This document shows, piece by piece, positions 16,787-26,400 of a stretch of 48,940 bases of DNA. The number at the start of each line of letters is the position of its first letter. Positions within the stretch are counted from its first letter, which is position 1. The DNA lies in the NCBI RefSeq assembly GCF_000379785.1, contig NZ_KB903677.1, forward strand, positions 1-48,940. The letters are read 5' to 3'. Under the pieces are notes generated by a model. It was given only the letters and a program-made list of their open reading frames with translations, had not been told where the DNA came from and searched no databases. The DNA comes from Gallibacterium anatis DSM 16844 = F 149. Lineage in GTDB: Bacteria; Pseudomonadota; Gammaproteobacteria; Enterobacterales; Pasteurellaceae. Made by a program: the position numbers and the translations under genes.

Positions 16787-16921
16787 AAATCGTCGAGCGG
16801 TTATCGCATTGATATACAATTAAAAGAGCTTTATGGAAGTAAGAGTGGGGCGGCTAAACACAAAATCATTGGATTAATTAATAAATTGAATAACGATAAA
16901 AAGAAAATTGCGATAAAATGA
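16787..16921 (+). pseudogene. Possible gene remnant (no start codon)
   Basis: After a TAG at 16784-16786, one frame stays open for 44 codons to TGA at 16919-16921. It reads as a plausible basic, helical C-terminus (IDIQLKELYGSKSGAAKHK, then IIGLINKLNNDKKKIAIK). There is no in-frame ATG or GTG and no ribosome site. It could be the tail of a decayed gene next to the tRNA cluster, or chance. The family is not recognised. Confidence 0.25.
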
Positions 16922-16934
16922 TTATCGCAATTTT
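16904..16934 (-). terminator. Terminator after nagA
   Basis: A 13-bp perfect stem (AAAATTGCGATAA / TTATCGCAATTTT) with loop AATGA. On the minus strand it follows the nagA stop by 12 bp and leads into a TTTTCTTTTT run. Confidence 0.88.
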
Positions 16935-16946
16935 TGGATAAAAGAG

Positions 16947-18092
16947 TTAGTTAAAGTGCCAATTACCATTAACTGCAGTGCCAATGACTTCAAATTTATG
17001 GTTAAAAGCGGTTAAGTTGGCAATTTTCCCTTTTTCTAGGCTACCGAGTTTATCATTAATATGGATAGCACGAGCCGGATAGAGTGTCGCCATACGAAGT
17101 GCTTCATCTAAAGGAATATCCACCTCATTGACACAGTTACGAATTGCTTCGATCATAGTAACGGCTGAACCGCCGATTGTACCGTTAGCGTCATAACATT
17201 TGTGATCTCGAACATAAACGGTTTTGCCCACAAATTGGAATGACTCAATATCAGCGCTGGCGGCGGCGGTAGCGTCAGTGACTAAACAGAGCTTGTCCTG
17301 TTTACATTTTTTAGCAATACGTACATTGCCGAAATTTACGTGTAAGCCATCAACGATGATCCCGGTATAAACATTAGGATTATCCAGCACTGCTCCGACA
17401 ACACCCATTTCACGCCCGGAGGATACCGGTGACATTGCATTATGCAAATGGGTTGTAAAGGTTGCGCCTTGTTGGAAACGATCATTCGCTTGTTGATAAG
17501 TGGCATTGGAATGCCCGATAGAAACAACAATATTATTTTTAATAAATTCAGCGATATGATCCGCAGTAGGATTTTCCGCAGCAATCGTCATTTTTGTAAT
17601 CACTTCAGCGTTATCACATAAAAAAGTGAGCATTTCATCAGAAATTTCACGGATAAATTCTTCGCGATGAACACCTTTTTTGGCTTTGCTTAAATAAGGC
17701 CCTTCTAGATGTAGCCCTAACGCCTGATTGCGATGTTTGGCAAGATATTCTTTCATTACCGCAACAGCGTGTTTCATTTCAGCATCAGGAGCGGTAATGA
17801 ATGTTGGTAAAAAGCTGGTAGTGCCGGATTTTAAATTGGTTGCCTGCATAATTTCCAATGTTTCAACAGAACAATCATCATTGAACATTACACCACCGCA
17901 GCCATTAAGTTGCAGATCGATAAAACCGGCAGAAAGGTTAGCGCCTTGAAGATCGATAGTATCAAGAGCCGGATCAAGATCAACGGTTTTAACGATATCT
18001 GCAATTTTATCGTCATTTACGATCAAAGCGTGATCATACAGGATCTCAGAGCCTGTATAGATAACACCATTAATTAACGCATATTTTTTCAT
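16947..18092 (-). CDS. nagA: N-acetylglucosamine-6-phosphate deacetylase
   Basis: Removes the acetyl group from GlcNAc-6-phosphate to give glucosamine-6-phosphate, the substrate of NagB. The 381-residue amidohydrolase-superfamily TIM barrel (E. coli 382) shows the metal and substrate motifs [27 protein letters not shown] and LVTDATAA, with the catalytic Asp in the last. Its ATG overlaps the nagB stop by 4 bp (ATGA), so the two are coupled. The nagB-nagA order is as in other Pasteurellaceae. Confidence 0.96.
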   Translation of the reverse strand: MKKYALINGVIYTGSEILYDHALIVNDDKIADIVKTVDLDPALDTIDLQGANLSAGFIDLQLNGCGGVMFNDDCSVETLEIMQATNLKSGTTSFLPTFITAPDAEMKHAVAVMKEYLAKHRNQALGLHLEGPYLSKAKKGVHREEFIREISDEMLTFLCDNAEVITKMTIAAENPTADHIAEFIKNNIVVSIGHSNATYQQANDRFQQGATFTTHLHNAMSPVSSGREMGVVGAVLDNPNVYTGIIVDGLHVNFGNVRIAKKCKQDKLCLVTDATAAASADIESFQFVGKTVYVRDHKCYDANGTIGGSAVTMIEAIRNCVNEVDIPLDEALRMATLYPARAIHINDKLGSLEKGKIANLTAFNHKFEVIGTAVNGNWHFN

Positions 18093-18901
18093 TTTAATTC
18101 TCTTACACTATGAATTGCGTGAGATTCCAATTCTTTGAAATATTTCACAGTTTTAACTTTTAGTTCTTGTGTTGCCGGCTCATCACAGACAAAAATGGCA
18201 CGGCTATGCATTTGCAATGCGCTGATTGTCCATAGATGATTGACTGCGCCCTCTACACCGGCTTGTAATGCTTGAGCTTTACGATAACCGGTAATCAGCA
18301 ACATCACCTCTTCCGCATCCATTAAAGTACCGACACCGATGGTTAAGGCATATTTTGGCACTTGATTAATGTCATTATTAAAGAAGCGAGAATTTGCGAT
18401 TAAGGTATCTTCGTTTAAAGTTTTAATGCGAGTACGAGAAGAGAGTGAAGAGCCCGGCTCATTAAATGCGATATGTCCGTCTTCACCGACACCGCCCATA
18501 AACAGATGAATTTTACCATAAGATTTAATTTTATCTTCGTAACGTTGGCATTCTGCATCGTGGTCATCAGTGTTACCGTTTAAAATATTGATATTTTCAA
18601 GTGGAATATCAACGTGATTGAAGAAGTTATTAAACATAAAGGAGTGATAACTTTCAGGATGTTCTTTTGGCAAACCGACATATTCATCCATATTGAAAGT
18701 CACGACATTTTTGAAGCTTACTTCACCTTGTTGATAAAGTCTGATTAATTCTTTGTAAGTGGCGAGCGGTGTACCGCCTGTCGGTAAGCCAAGAACAAAA
18801 GGATGTTCTTTGGTTGGCGAAAAACGATTAATGCTGTCAACAATATGACGGGCTGCCCATCTTGCTACCTGTTGTTCATTATGTAATGGAATAAGACGCA
18901 T
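18089..18901 (-). CDS. nagB: Glucosamine-6-phosphate deaminase
   Basis: Converts glucosamine-6-phosphate to fructose-6-phosphate and ammonia, feeding aminosugars into glycolysis. The 270-residue enzyme (E. coli 266) shows [13 protein letters not shown] near the N-terminus, [11 protein letters not shown] with the catalytic Asp at about 72, [17 protein letters not shown] with catalytic His and Glu, and SRTRIKTL. It is the first gene of nagBA. A CRP-like site lies about 113 bp upstream, in the region shared with divergent glyQ. No NagC gene is in the window. Confidence 0.96.
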   Translation of the reverse strand: MRLIPLHNEQQVARWAARHIVDSINRFSPTKEHPFVLGLPTGGTPLATYKELIRLYQQGEVSFKNVVTFNMDEYVGLPKEHPESYHSFMFNNFFNHVDIPLENINILNGNTDDHDAECQRYEDKIKSYGKIHLFMGGVGEDGHIAFNEPGSSLSSRTRIKTLNEDTLIANSRFFNNDINQVPKYALTIGVGTLMDAEEVMLLITGYRKAQALQAGVEGAVNHLWTISALQMHSRAIFVCDEPATQELKVKTVKYFKELESHAIHSVRELK

Positions 18902-19013
18902 AGATTGCTCCTTGAATAATAAATAGACATTTTAAAATAAAACTTCATTATTTAAATAATCAAGATAATATTACTCCAAAAAAATGAATTGATCTAATTG
19001 AAAAACAGCGTTT

Positions 19014-19029
19014 TTTGAGTAAAGTCACA
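19014..19029. promoter_or_regulatory. CRP-like site between nagB and glyQ
   Basis: TTTGA-N6-TCACA, flanked by T-rich and A-rich sides, differs from the TGTGA-N6-TCACA core at one base. It probably serves nagBA. The rest of the 247-bp gap is AT-rich, with a weak hairpin (ATTCTACT / AGTAGAAT) at 19080-19112 in the glyQ leader. Confidence 0.55.
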
Positions 19030-19148
19030 GAAAAGTCTGAAATAGAATAAAAGAGAAATATAAAAGGGAGTGGAGCTTAATTCTACTCATTAACCTAAAA
19101 ATCAAGTAGAATAACACTATTTTTTGGAAACTGAACGAAGATTTTATT

Positions 19149-20060
19149 ATGACAACACAATTTAACATTAAAACGTTTCAAGGAATGATTCTTGCACTTC
19201 AAGCATATTGGGCGGAACAAGGCTGTACTATCGTTCAGCCGTTTGATATGGAGGTGGGTGCAGGAACTTCTCATCCGATGACGGCACTGCGTGCGTTAGG
19301 TCCTGAACCAATGGCGTTTGCCTATGTTCAACCTTCACGCCGTCCAACTGACGGTCGTTATGGCGAAAACCCGAACCGCTTACAACATTATTACCAATTT
19401 CAAGTTGTGATCAAACCTTCACCGGATAATATTCAAGAACTTTATCTTGGTTCTCTTAAAATGCTTGGCTTTGATCCGACACAAAATGATATCCGTTTTG
19501 TTGAAGATAACTGGGAAAACCCAACACTTGGTGCGTGGGGACTTGGCTGGGAAGTTTGGTTAAACGGTATGGAAGTAACGCAATTTACCTATTTCCAACA
19601 AGTGGGCGGTTTGGAATGTCGTCCTGTAACCGGTGAAATTACCTACGGTTTGGAACGTTTAGCGATGTATATTCAAGGTGTGGATTCTGTTTATGATCTG
19701 GTTTGGTCGGACGGTCCGCTCGGTAAAACCACTTATGGCGATGTCTTTCATCAAAATGAAGTGGAGCAATCAACTTATAATTTTGAATATGCTGATGTTG
19801 ATTTTCTATTTAAATGCTTTGAGCAGTATGAAAAAGAAGCACAGGAATTATTAGCATTAGAAAAACCGTTACCATTGCCGGCGTATGAACGTATTTTGAA
19901 AGCGGCACACAGCTTTAACTTATTGGATGCCCGCAAAGCCATTTCTGTAACTGAACGTCAACGTTATATTTTGCGTATTAGAGCGTTAACCAAAGGTGTT
20001 GCGGAAGCTTATTATGCCAGCCGTGAAGCATTGGGATTCCCGGGATGTAACAAAAAATAA
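19149..20060 (+). CDS. glyQ: Glycine--tRNA ligase alpha subunit
   Basis: Alpha subunit of the bacterial (alpha-beta)2 glycyl-tRNA synthetase, which holds the aminoacylation site. It has 303 residues, the usual length. Hallmarks are [43 protein letters not shown] (class II motif 2 region), [19 protein letters not shown] and [11 protein letters not shown]. The beta subunit gene glyS lies about 1.6 kb downstream with three small genes between them. I recall a comparable arrangement in Haemophilus influenzae. Confidence 0.97.
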   Translation: MTTQFNIKTFQGMILALQAYWAEQGCTIVQPFDMEVGAGTSHPMTALRALGPEPMAFAYVQPSRRPTDGRYGENPNRLQHYYQFQVVIKPSPDNIQELYLGSLKMLGFDPTQNDIRFVEDNWENPTLGAWGLGWEVWLNGMEVTQFTYFQQVGGLECRPVTGEITYGLERLAMYIQGVDSVYDLVWSDGPLGKTTYGDVFHQNEVEQSTYNFEYADVDFLFKCFEQYEKEAQELLALEKPLPLPAYERILKAAHSFNLLDARKAISVTERQRYILRIRALTKGVAEAYYASREALGFPGCNKK

Positions 20061-20070
20061 GGCAAAAACA

Positions 20071-20715
20071 ATGAAAGAATTTCAATATCCTAAAGATATC
20101 TACACTGAACCGGATGCAGATGTAAATACCTTGGCTAATCTCGGACCGTTAACTGCGATGGCAGGTGTTTGGGAAGGTAAACGTGGTTTAGATATCAATC
20201 CGAAAGCAGAAGGTGCGGTGAAAGATCCCTATATTGAACATATCGATCTACAGCCGATTGATCCACAAACTAATGGGCCGCAGCTTTTTTATGGTTTGCG
20301 TTATCACATTCATATTGTGCAACCGAATGAAGTTGAAACTTTCCACGATCAAGTCGGTTATTGGCTTTGGGAGCCGGCGACCGGAAACTTATTGTTAACT
20401 CTAAGTATTCCGCGTGGACAAACTTTAATTGCAACCGGTAATGCCAGTGCGAATGCCAAGAAATTCACACTAACCGCTCAACGTGGTTCATTAACCAACG
20501 GCATTATTTCTAATCCATTTTTGGAACAATCTTTCCGGACAGAAAGTTATACCATCACTGTAACGATCAATGATGACGGTACGTGGTCATATGAGCAAGA
20601 TACTGTGATGACTATTCCTAATTACGATGAGCCGTTCCATCATCAGGATAGAAATCGGTTAACAAAAGTGGCGGAAGCGACACCAAACCCTTTGTCAAGA
20701 GTGCAACAAAAATAA
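20071..20715 (+). CDS. Heme-binding beta-barrel (nitrobindin/DUF1794-like) protein
   Basis: A 214-residue cytoplasmic protein without signal peptide. LGPLTAMAGVWEGKRGLD near the N-terminus is the opening of the FABP-like/THAP4-nitrobindin fold, and the pattern of short beta strands (YGLRYHIHI, ESYTITVTINDDGTWSYEQD) fits. Homologues bind heme or fatty acid-like ligands; which applies here is not clear. ATG at 20071 is chosen over the upstream in-frame start inside glyQ. It sits 10 bp after glyQ and 11 bp before the glutaredoxin-like gene, so it is likely co-transcribed. Confidence 0.75.
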   Translation: MKEFQYPKDIYTEPDADVNTLANLGPLTAMAGVWEGKRGLDINPKAEGAVKDPYIEHIDLQPIDPQTNGPQLFYGLRYHIHIVQPNEVETFHDQVGYWLWEPATGNLLLTLSIPRGQTLIATGNASANAKKFTLTAQRGSLTNGIISNPFLEQSFRTESYTITVTINDDGTWSYEQDTVMTIPNYDEPFHHQDRNRLTKVAEATPNPLSRVQQK

Positions 20716-20726
20716 CAGGTGAAAAT

Positions 20727-20993
20727 ATGAGTAAAGCAAAACTCTTTTTTGCACAGGCTTGTCCTGATACTGCGCCATTTGTCGCCGAATTGGCGCGTTT
20801 AAATGTGGAATATGAAGAGGCGGAAATTCAATCTTCATTAAGTAATTTAAAACAATTCCTCGCATTACGGGATAGCCGTTCTGAATTTGACAACATTAAA
20901 CAGCGTGGTGGAATCGGTATTCCGGCATTGGTGTTGGAAAATGGAAAAATCGTATTGGACATTGAGGCATTACCTGCGGTTGTCGCTAAGTAA
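20727..20993 (+). CDS. Small glutaredoxin-like protein
   Basis: An 88-residue thioredoxin-fold protein. It has a single cysteine in the active-site position (FFAQACPDTAPF), so CxxC is replaced by CPDT and only monothiol chemistry is possible. The cis-proline stretch GGIGIPALVLENGKIV matches glutaredoxins. Ribosome site CAGGTG lies before ATG at 20727. It is the third gene of the glyQ cluster. Its redox partner is unknown. Confidence 0.75.
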   Translation: MSKAKLFFAQACPDTAPFVAELARLNVEYEEAEIQSSLSNLKQFLALRDSRSEFDNIKQRGGIGIPALVLENGKIVLDIEALPAVVAK

Positions 20994-21084
20994 ATATTTT
21001 CCAATTAAAATGGAATTCAGGAGAAAGTCGCTCCATTGATATGGCTATCTCGATATGCTTCTCACTAGAGCTTGGAGGTATAAA

Positions 21085-21666
21085 ATGAAGAAAATGATCT
21101 TTCCCTTTTTATTATTGATTAGCTTTTTTGTGAATGCGAAAAGTGTGCAATACAGTGTAAAAGATCTGTATGGTGATTGGCATTGCCAAATTGAACATAA
21201 AGAGCATAACGCAAAAGTTTTAGCGGATTATCGCTTGCATAAAAATGGAACAGCTCAGATTTTTTCAATGTTTATGTTTCCAACAAGGACATTGCCTGAT
21301 GCGACATTTCTGGGCGTATTGTATTACAGCTATGCAATGACCGGAAAGTGGGCGTTAGTTAAGAATGACATCATAATTGATATTAAAGATGTCATTAAAG
21401 TTCAAAATGAGAGCAATTATCTGGTTAAACAAGAAATTGAAAGGAATGCTGAGTTAAAACAAATTGCAGAGCGATTTGTTGAACAAATTAAACAAAGAAA
21501 ACTTTCAGGGATAACCGACAGACAGCAGATTCACATTAAATCCTTTGAAAAAGAGGATAAAGTGAAAGATGCAATAATGATTGCCAATAATAAAACTCAA
21601 GGTTTTTGTACACGACCTTTAAATCCTGCAATTTGGTCTGAGAGTTTTAAACAAGTTTTTCCATAA
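21085..21666 (+). CDS. Secreted protein of unknown function
   Basis: A 193-residue protein starting MKKMIFPFLLLISFFVNAKS, a clear signal peptide with likely cleavage after VNA, so it should be periplasmic. The mature part begins with a YGDWHCQIEHK stretch and has a helical, charged middle (about 110-160) and a late Cys (GFCTRP); the two Cys could form a disulfide. A strong GGAGG precedes ATG at 21085, so upstream in-frame codons are not used. It lies 34 bp before glyS. I do not recognise the family. Confidence 0.7.
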   Translation: MKKMIFPFLLLISFFVNAKSVQYSVKDLYGDWHCQIEHKEHNAKVLADYRLHKNGTAQIFSMFMFPTRTLPDATFLGVLYYSYAMTGKWALVKNDIIIDIKDVIKVQNESNYLVKQEIERNAELKQIAERFVEQIKQRKLSGITDRQQIHIKSFEKEDKVKDAIMIANNKTQGFCTRPLNPAIWSESFKQVFP

Positions 21667-21700
21667 GATATAGATATATTTGTTATTAGAGAACAATAAG

Positions 21701-23770
21701 ATGACAACAAAAAACTTCCTCGCCGAAATCGGCACTGAAGAGCTACCACCGAAAGCTCTGAAAAAATTAGCGGTGGCGTTTGCAGATAATTTCACAGCGG
21801 AATTGAATAATGCCGGTTTAACTTTTGATAAGGTAGAATGGTTTGCCGCACCGCGCCGTTTGGCAGTGAAAGTGTTAGGATTGATCACAGAGCAGCCGAG
21901 CAAAACGATTGAAAAACGTGGGCCGGCAGTTTCTGTCGCATTTGATGCTGACGGTAAACCGACAAAAGCGGCTGAAGGCTGGGCAAGAGGTTGTGGTATT
22001 ACTGTCGATCAGGCACAGCGTTTAACGACAGATAAAGGTGAATGGCTTTATTATCAAATGGTCGAGCCGGGCAAGGAAACAAAAGCTTTGTTGCTTGATT
22101 TAGTAAGCAATGCATTGGCTAAGTTACCAATTCCAAAACCGATGCGTTGGGGTGATAAAAATGAACAATTTATTCGCCCGGTGCATACCGTTACACTTTT
22201 ATTCGGTGATGAGTTGATTGATGGTGAAATTCTCGGCGTAAAAAGTGGTAGAACTATTCGTGGACATCGCTTCCTAGGTCAACAAGAGTTCACTATTGAT
22301 AATGCTGATCAATATCCACAATTATTAGAGGAAAAAGGCAGCGTTATTGCTGATTTTGAACAGCGTAAAGCGATTATCCGCCAAGACGCAGAAAAAGCAG
22401 CAGCGAAAGTGGGGGGCGTTGCAGATATTGAGGAAGATTTGCTTGATGAAGTTACCTCATTGGTTGAATTCCCGGTAGTGATGACGGCAAAATTTGAGGA
22501 GCGTTTCTTAGCTGTGCCGGCAGAAGCGCTGGTTTATACAATGAAAGGGGATCAGAAATACTTCCCGATTTATGATCAAAACGGCAAGTTACTCCCTAAT
22601 TTTATCTTTGTTTCCAATATTAATCCGCAAGATCAATCTTCGGTAATTGAAGGCAATGAAAAAGTGGTGCGTCCACGTTTGAGTGATGCAGAATTTTTCT
22701 TTAAAACCGATTTAAAACAGCGTTTAGAGGATAACTTACCGCGTCTTAAAACAGTATTATTCCAACAACAACTTGGTACATTGTTCGATAAGACAGAACG
22801 TATTGAAAAATTGAGCGGTGAAATTGCGGCACAAATTGGCGCAGATGTTGCAAAAGCGGAACGTGCCGGTTTGTTGTCTAAATGCGATTTAATGACCAAT
22901 ATGGTGTTTGAATTCACCGATACACAAGGTGTAATGGGAATGCATTATGCGCGTCACGACGGTGAAGACGAAGAGGTGGCGGTTGCATTGAATGAACAGT
23001 ATATGCCGCGTTTTGCCGGTGATGAATTGCCTCGCAGTTTAGTCGCCTGTTCAGTTGCGTTGGCGGATAAATTCGATACATTGGTCGGTATTTTCGGGAT
23101 TGGACAACATCCTAAAGGAGATAAAGACCCATTTGCTTTACGCCGTGCGGCATTAGGTGTGTTGCGAATTATCGTTGAGAAAAATTTACCGCTTGATTTA
23201 GTAGATTTGGCACAGAGAGTAGCCGCTTTATATGGTGATAAATTAAGCAATGCCAATGTGGTTGAAGACGTGGTGGATTTCATCCTTGGACGTTTCCGTG
23301 CTTGGTATCAGGAAGAGGGCATTGCGGTGGATGTAATTCAGGCGGTGTTGGCTTGCCGTCCGACTAAACCTGCTGATTTTGATGCTCGTGTGAAAGCAGT
23401 TAATCATTTCCGTACTTTAGAGGCCGCACAGGCATTGGCAGCCGCGAATAAACGTGTGCAAAATATTCTGTCTAAAGTTGACGGTGCGTTGCCGGAAAAT
23501 ATTGATCTTTCATTGTGTCGTGAACCACAAGAGATCAATTTAGCGGAACGTGTATTGGAATTGCAACGTGAGTTACAACCGCTATTTGAAAAAGGTGATT
23601 ATCAAACCGCATTGAGCCGTTTGGCTGATTTGCGTGAAAGCGTTGATAGTTTCTTTGATAATGTGATGGTAAATGCTGAAGATGAAAAACTTCGTCAAAA
23701 TCGTTTAGCCTTATTGAAAAACTTGCGTGATCTGTTCTTTAAAGTAGCGGATATTTCGTTATTACAATAA
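21701..23770 (+). CDS. glyS: Glycine--tRNA ligase beta subunit
   Basis: Beta subunit of glycyl-tRNA synthetase, which binds tRNA. It has 689 residues, the same as E. coli. It starts [20 protein letters not shown], the family signature; a TTG 21 bp earlier is in frame but less likely. An HD-like domain occurs in the middle ([23 protein letters not shown]), and a helical anticodon-binding region at the C-terminus. A strong terminator follows. It depends on glyQ, about 1.6 kb upstream in the same orientation. Confidence 0.97.
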   Translation: MTTKNFLAEIGTEELPPKALKKLAVAFADNFTAELNNAGLTFDKVEWFAAPRRLAVKVLGLITEQPSKTIEKRGPAVSVAFDADGKPTKAAEGWARGCGITVDQAQRLTTDKGEWLYYQMVEPGKETKALLLDLVSNALAKLPIPKPMRWGDKNEQFIRPVHTVTLLFGDELIDGEILGVKSGRTIRGHRFLGQQEFTIDNADQYPQLLEEKGSVIADFEQRKAIIRQDAEKAAAKVGGVADIEEDLLDEVTSLVEFPVVMTAKFEERFLAVPAEALVYTMKGDQKYFPIYDQNGKLLPNFIFVSNINPQDQSSVIEGNEKVVRPRLSDAEFFFKTDLKQRLEDNLPRLKTVLFQQQLGTLFDKTERIEKLSGEIAAQIGADVAKAERAGLLSKCDLMTNMVFEFTDTQGVMGMHYARHDGEDEEVAVALNEQYMPRFAGDELPRSLVACSVALADKFDTLVGIFGIGQHPKGDKDPFALRRAALGVLRIIVEKNLPLDLVDLAQRVAALYGDKLSNANVVEDVVDFILGRFRAWYQEEGIAVDVIQAVLACRPTKPADFDARVKAVNHFRTLEAAQALAAANKRVQNILSKVDGALPENIDLSLCREPQEINLAERVLELQRELQPLFEKGDYQTALSRLADLRESVDSFFDNVMVNAEDEKLRQNRLALLKNLRDLFFKVADISLLQ

Positions 23771-23797
23771 TATTAATTGAAGCGAAAACTTTTAGAG

Positions 23798-23829
23798 AAA
23801 GACCGAATAGTGAGTATTCGGTCTTTTTT
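23798..23829 (+). terminator. Terminator after glyS
   Basis: A 12-bp perfect stem (AAAGACCGAATA / TATTCGGTCTTT) with loop GTGAG ends in a T run. It isolates the glyQ-glyS cluster from the acyltransferase gene. Confidence 0.9.
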
Positions 23830-23870
23830 ATAATATTATCGATGTAATTCTTATATAAAGAGGGGAATGA

Positions 23871-24554
23871 ATGTCTAGTATAAAATATCGTCCTGAAATT
23901 GATGGTCTTAGAGCAATAGCCGTTATATCGGTTATTATATTTCATTTTAAAAGTGATTGGCTTCCTGGAGGTTTTTTAGGAGTTGATATATTTTTTGTCA
24001 TTTCAGGTTATTTGATCACTAAAATTATTACGACAGAAATAAGCAATAATACATTTACTTATAAAAATTTTTATAATCGAAGAATAAAAAGAATATATCC
24101 TATTTTTATTAGTGTTATATTCATAACATCGCTAATATCTATGGCTATTTTCACTTATGATGATTTTAATACTTTAAGAAAAAGTGTGGAATTTTCCACA
24201 TTATTTATTACAAATATATATTTTTCTAAATCACAGGGTTACTTTGATTTAGATCTTATTAATAACCCTACTTTACATATTTGGTCATTAGCTATAGAAG
24301 AACAATATTACTTATTATTTCCTTTAATTTTAATTTTGATATATAAGAGATTTCCTAGTAAAAAATCTTTTTATTATATTATAATATCTTTATTTATTCT
24401 TAGTGTTTCATTAACCTTTATTCCAAGTTCTTTTTATACTAAATATGTTAATGTTTATTATCTTCCTCAATTGCGCTTTTTTGAGTTATTAATAGGATCC
24501 TGGTTGTCGTTATTACCCCCCCCCCTCTTCCATCTATATTTCATCTTTAAATAA
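23871..24554 (+). CDS. Acyltransferase-3 (OafA/OatA-like), N-terminal part, phase-off
   Basis: N-terminal half of an integral-membrane acyltransferase that would O-acetylate surface polysaccharide or lipooligosaccharide. It begins KYRPEIDGLRAIAVISVIIFHF, the acyltransferase-3 signature, followed by GGFLGVDIFFVISGYLI and LHIWSLAIEEQYYLLFP. After LL at about residue 215 the frame enters ten Cs (24516-24525) and stops at 24552-24554 with 227 residues. The rest of the protein continues in another frame from 24526. With nine or twelve Cs the two parts join into a protein of about 630 residues. The gene is more AT-rich than its neighbours, suggesting acquisition. Confidence 0.85.
   Translation: MSSIKYRPEIDGLRAIAVISVIIFHFKSDWLPGGFLGVDIFFVISGYLITKIITTEISNNTFTYKNFYNRRIKRIYPIFISVIFITSLISMAIFTYDDFNTLRKSVEFSTLFITNIYFSKSQGYFDLDLINNPTLHIWSLAIEEQYYLLFPLILILIYKRFPSKKSFYYIIISLFILSVSLTFIPSSFYTKYVNVYYLPQLRFFELLIGSWLSLLPPPLFHLYFIFK
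24516..24525 (+). repeat. Poly-C tract of ten, likely phase-variation switch
   Basis: Ten consecutive Cs lie inside the acyltransferase reading frame in an otherwise very AT-rich gene. Slippage would change the frame: 9 or 12 Cs join both halves (ON), while 10, as here, and 11 do not (OFF). Homopolymeric C or G runs in surface-modification genes are the classical contingency-locus design. A base-count error in sequencing is the alternative. Confidence 0.8.
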
Positions 24555-25764
24555 CAGAATAATTAATAAAAGATTATCTGATATTTATTGTATAATTTTT
24601 ATAATCATCTTGTTTCTTTGCCTATATTTTTATTCTGAAAAAATACCATATATTCCAGGGATTGCTTTACTTATTCCGTGTTTTTGTACAGCTGGACTCA
24701 TTTATTTTTCAGAATCAGGAAGATTGATGAAAAAACTTTTAGGATTATTCCCTATGGTTAAAATAGGGCTTTTATCTTATTCATTATATCTATGGCATTG
24801 GGTTGTGATTACTTTTTTTCATTATGTATTAGGAGATGTTTCTCGTGATTTGATTTTTGTAACTTCTCAGTGCATATTAATTTTTTTATTTTCTTGGTTA
24901 GGTTATCGGTTTATTGAAAAACCTATTCGTTATACTAAATGTTCATTTAAGAAATCTTTTATTCTTATCTATTTAATACCTTCTTTATTAATAGTTGGTA
25001 TTAATTTCTTAGCGAGAAAACATATTAGAAAAATAGACACAGAATATAAAGAAGTAAGTGAAATGGTAATGGAAAATACTTTATCAAGTAAAGTATTAAT
25101 GATTGGTGATTCACATTCTGATCATTTATCAGCATTTCTTAATTATGTTGGAGCAAAAGAAGGATGGAAAGCTGATATAATAAATTTTAATGGTACAAAC
25201 TGTAAATTTCCTATTGATGAGTCTGGAAATATTATTCAAAGAAAAGAATGCATAGATAATTTAGATAAGATTAATAAATATCCGGTGATATTTGTTAGTT
25301 TCTTTTATGATCTTTATTCAGGAGATAACCCTGTACCTAGAAACAACCCTGTGTCTTTTAGGGTAACTAATTTTTATCTTAAGTTTAGAAATTTAATTAA
25401 GTTTTTAGCTAAAGATAAACAGGTTTATGTGTTTTCTAATATTCCGGCTATTACTTATTCGCCGTTAAAAGTATTGCACTTGAAACCTTTGGGATTAGAT
25501 AAATATCTTCCGCCAATTAAACAGATGGGAGATATTCATCGAAGTAATTTGAAAATAATGGCTGCTATAGAGAATATTCCTAATGTTTATTGGGTTGATA
25601 TTGTTCCATATATGCCTAAAGAATATTATATAAACAATAAGCCAATTTACCGAGATCAAGATCATTTAACGGCAAGCGGAGCATATTATATTGGTTATGA
25701 ATTTCAGAAGCACAATATTCTATTACCGAATAAATTAATAGAAGAAATTTATAAGGACGAATAA
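24526..25764 (+). CDS. Acyltransferase-3 with SGNH domain, C-terminal part (out of frame)
   Basis: Continuation of the acyltransferase beginning at 23871, in the +1 frame after the poly-C tract. The first part supplies the remaining membrane helices (SLYLWHWVVITFFHYVLG; YRFIEKPIRYTK is the end of the acyltransferase-3 domain). The second part is an SGNH-hydrolase-like domain, with block I as VLMIGDSHSDHL and the final Asp-His block as DQDHLTASG. This domain pair is typical of OafA/OatA-type O-acetyltransferases. No good start codon or ribosome site opens this frame, so it should be made only after frame restoration. A bidirectional terminator follows. Confidence 0.8.
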   Translation, partial: SSIYISSLNNRIINKRLSDIYCIIFIIILFLCLYFYSEKIPYIPGIALLIPCFCTAGLIYFSESGRLMKKLLGLFPMVKIGLLSYSLYLWHWVVITFFHYVLGDVSRDLIFVTSQCILIFLFSWLGYRFIEKPIRYTKCSFKKSFILIYLIPSLLIVGINFLARKHIRKIDTEYKEVSEMVMENTLSSKVLMIGDSHSDHLSAFLNYVGAKEGWKADIINFNGTNCKFPIDESGNIIQRKECIDNLDKINKYPVIFVSFFYDLYSGDNPVPRNNPVSFRVTNFYLKFRNLIKFLAKDKQVYVFSNIPAITYSPLKVLHLKPLGLDKYLPPIKQMGDIHRSNLKIMAAIENIPNVYWVDIVPYMPKEYYINNKPIYRDQDHLTASGAYYIGYEFQKHNILLPNKLIEEIYKDE

Positions 25765-25766
25765 TT

Positions 25767-25799
25767 AAATTAAGACGAGATGATATCTCGTCTTAATTT
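25767..25799. terminator. Bidirectional terminator between acyltransferase and YrdA-like gene
   Basis: A 15-bp perfect stem (AAATTAAGACGAGAT / ATCTCGTCTTAATTT) with a 3-nt loop, located between converging genes. Confidence 0.85.
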
Positions 25800-25811
25800 T
25801 GGAATCGGATC

Positions 25812-26345
25812 TTATATAGATTTAAGAAAATCTGCTGCGGTATCAATATAATTTTGTGCGGAAATGCGTAAGAATTTGCGCTCTTCTTCAGTGAGTGGGC
25901 GCGCTTCTTTAACAGGAGAGCCGAGATAGAGATAACCGCTTTTTAAGTGTTTTCGTGGAGGGACTAAACTGCCGGCACCAATGATCACGTCATCTTCAAT
26001 TACGGCATCATCCAATATGATGCTTCCCATCCCGACTAAAACTCGATTACCGATAGTGCAGCCGTGCAAAGTCACACTATGACCGACAGTAACATCTTCC
26101 CCGATTTGCACAGGGGAACCTTTAGGATTGTCTGCCGTGGCTCGCGTGGTATGCAGTACGCTAAGGTCTTGTATATTGCTGCGTGCGCCGATACGAATAT
26201 CATTCACATCGCCGCGCAAAACCGCGCCCGGCCAAATGGAAACCTGATCTTCAAGCCAGACTTTACCAATCACGGTAGCTGCTTCATCAACATAAACATC
26301 TTTACCTAATTGTGGTGTGAAAGATAAATAATTCCGGATTGCCAT
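25812..26345 (-). CDS. Gamma-carbonic-anhydrase-like hexapeptide-repeat protein (YrdA type)
   Basis: A 177-residue left-handed beta-helix protein with hexapeptide repeats throughout (IGKVWLEDQVSIWPGAVLRGDVNDIRIGARSNIQ). The positions for metal-binding His are present: VLHTT near 66, and VGHSVTLHGC near 88-93. Family members bind zinc or iron; carbonic anhydrase activity is shown only for some. A GGAGG site precedes the ATG. It is 55 bp after menB on the same strand and may be read through from the arcB-menH-menB unit. Confidence 0.85.
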   Translation of the reverse strand: MAIRNYLSFTPQLGKDVYVDEAATVIGKVWLEDQVSIWPGAVLRGDVNDIRIGARSNIQDLSVLHTTRATADNPKGSPVQIGEDVTVGHSVTLHGCTIGNRVLVGMGSIILDDAVIEDDVIIGAGSLVPPRKHLKSGYLYLGSPVKEARPLTEEERKFLRISAQNYIDTAADFLKSI

Positions 26346-26400
26346 AGTTGATTACCTCCAGATAATAAAGAAATGGTCAGCGGATGCTGACCAATGGAAA

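Noticed and set aside
21680-21700. TTG start for glyS.
   Set aside because: ATG at 21701 gives the family N-terminus [17 protein letters not shown] and the E. coli length.
22411-22416. A run of six Gs in glyS as a second phase-variable tract.
   Set aside because: Too short for high slippage, and glyS is essential and intact.
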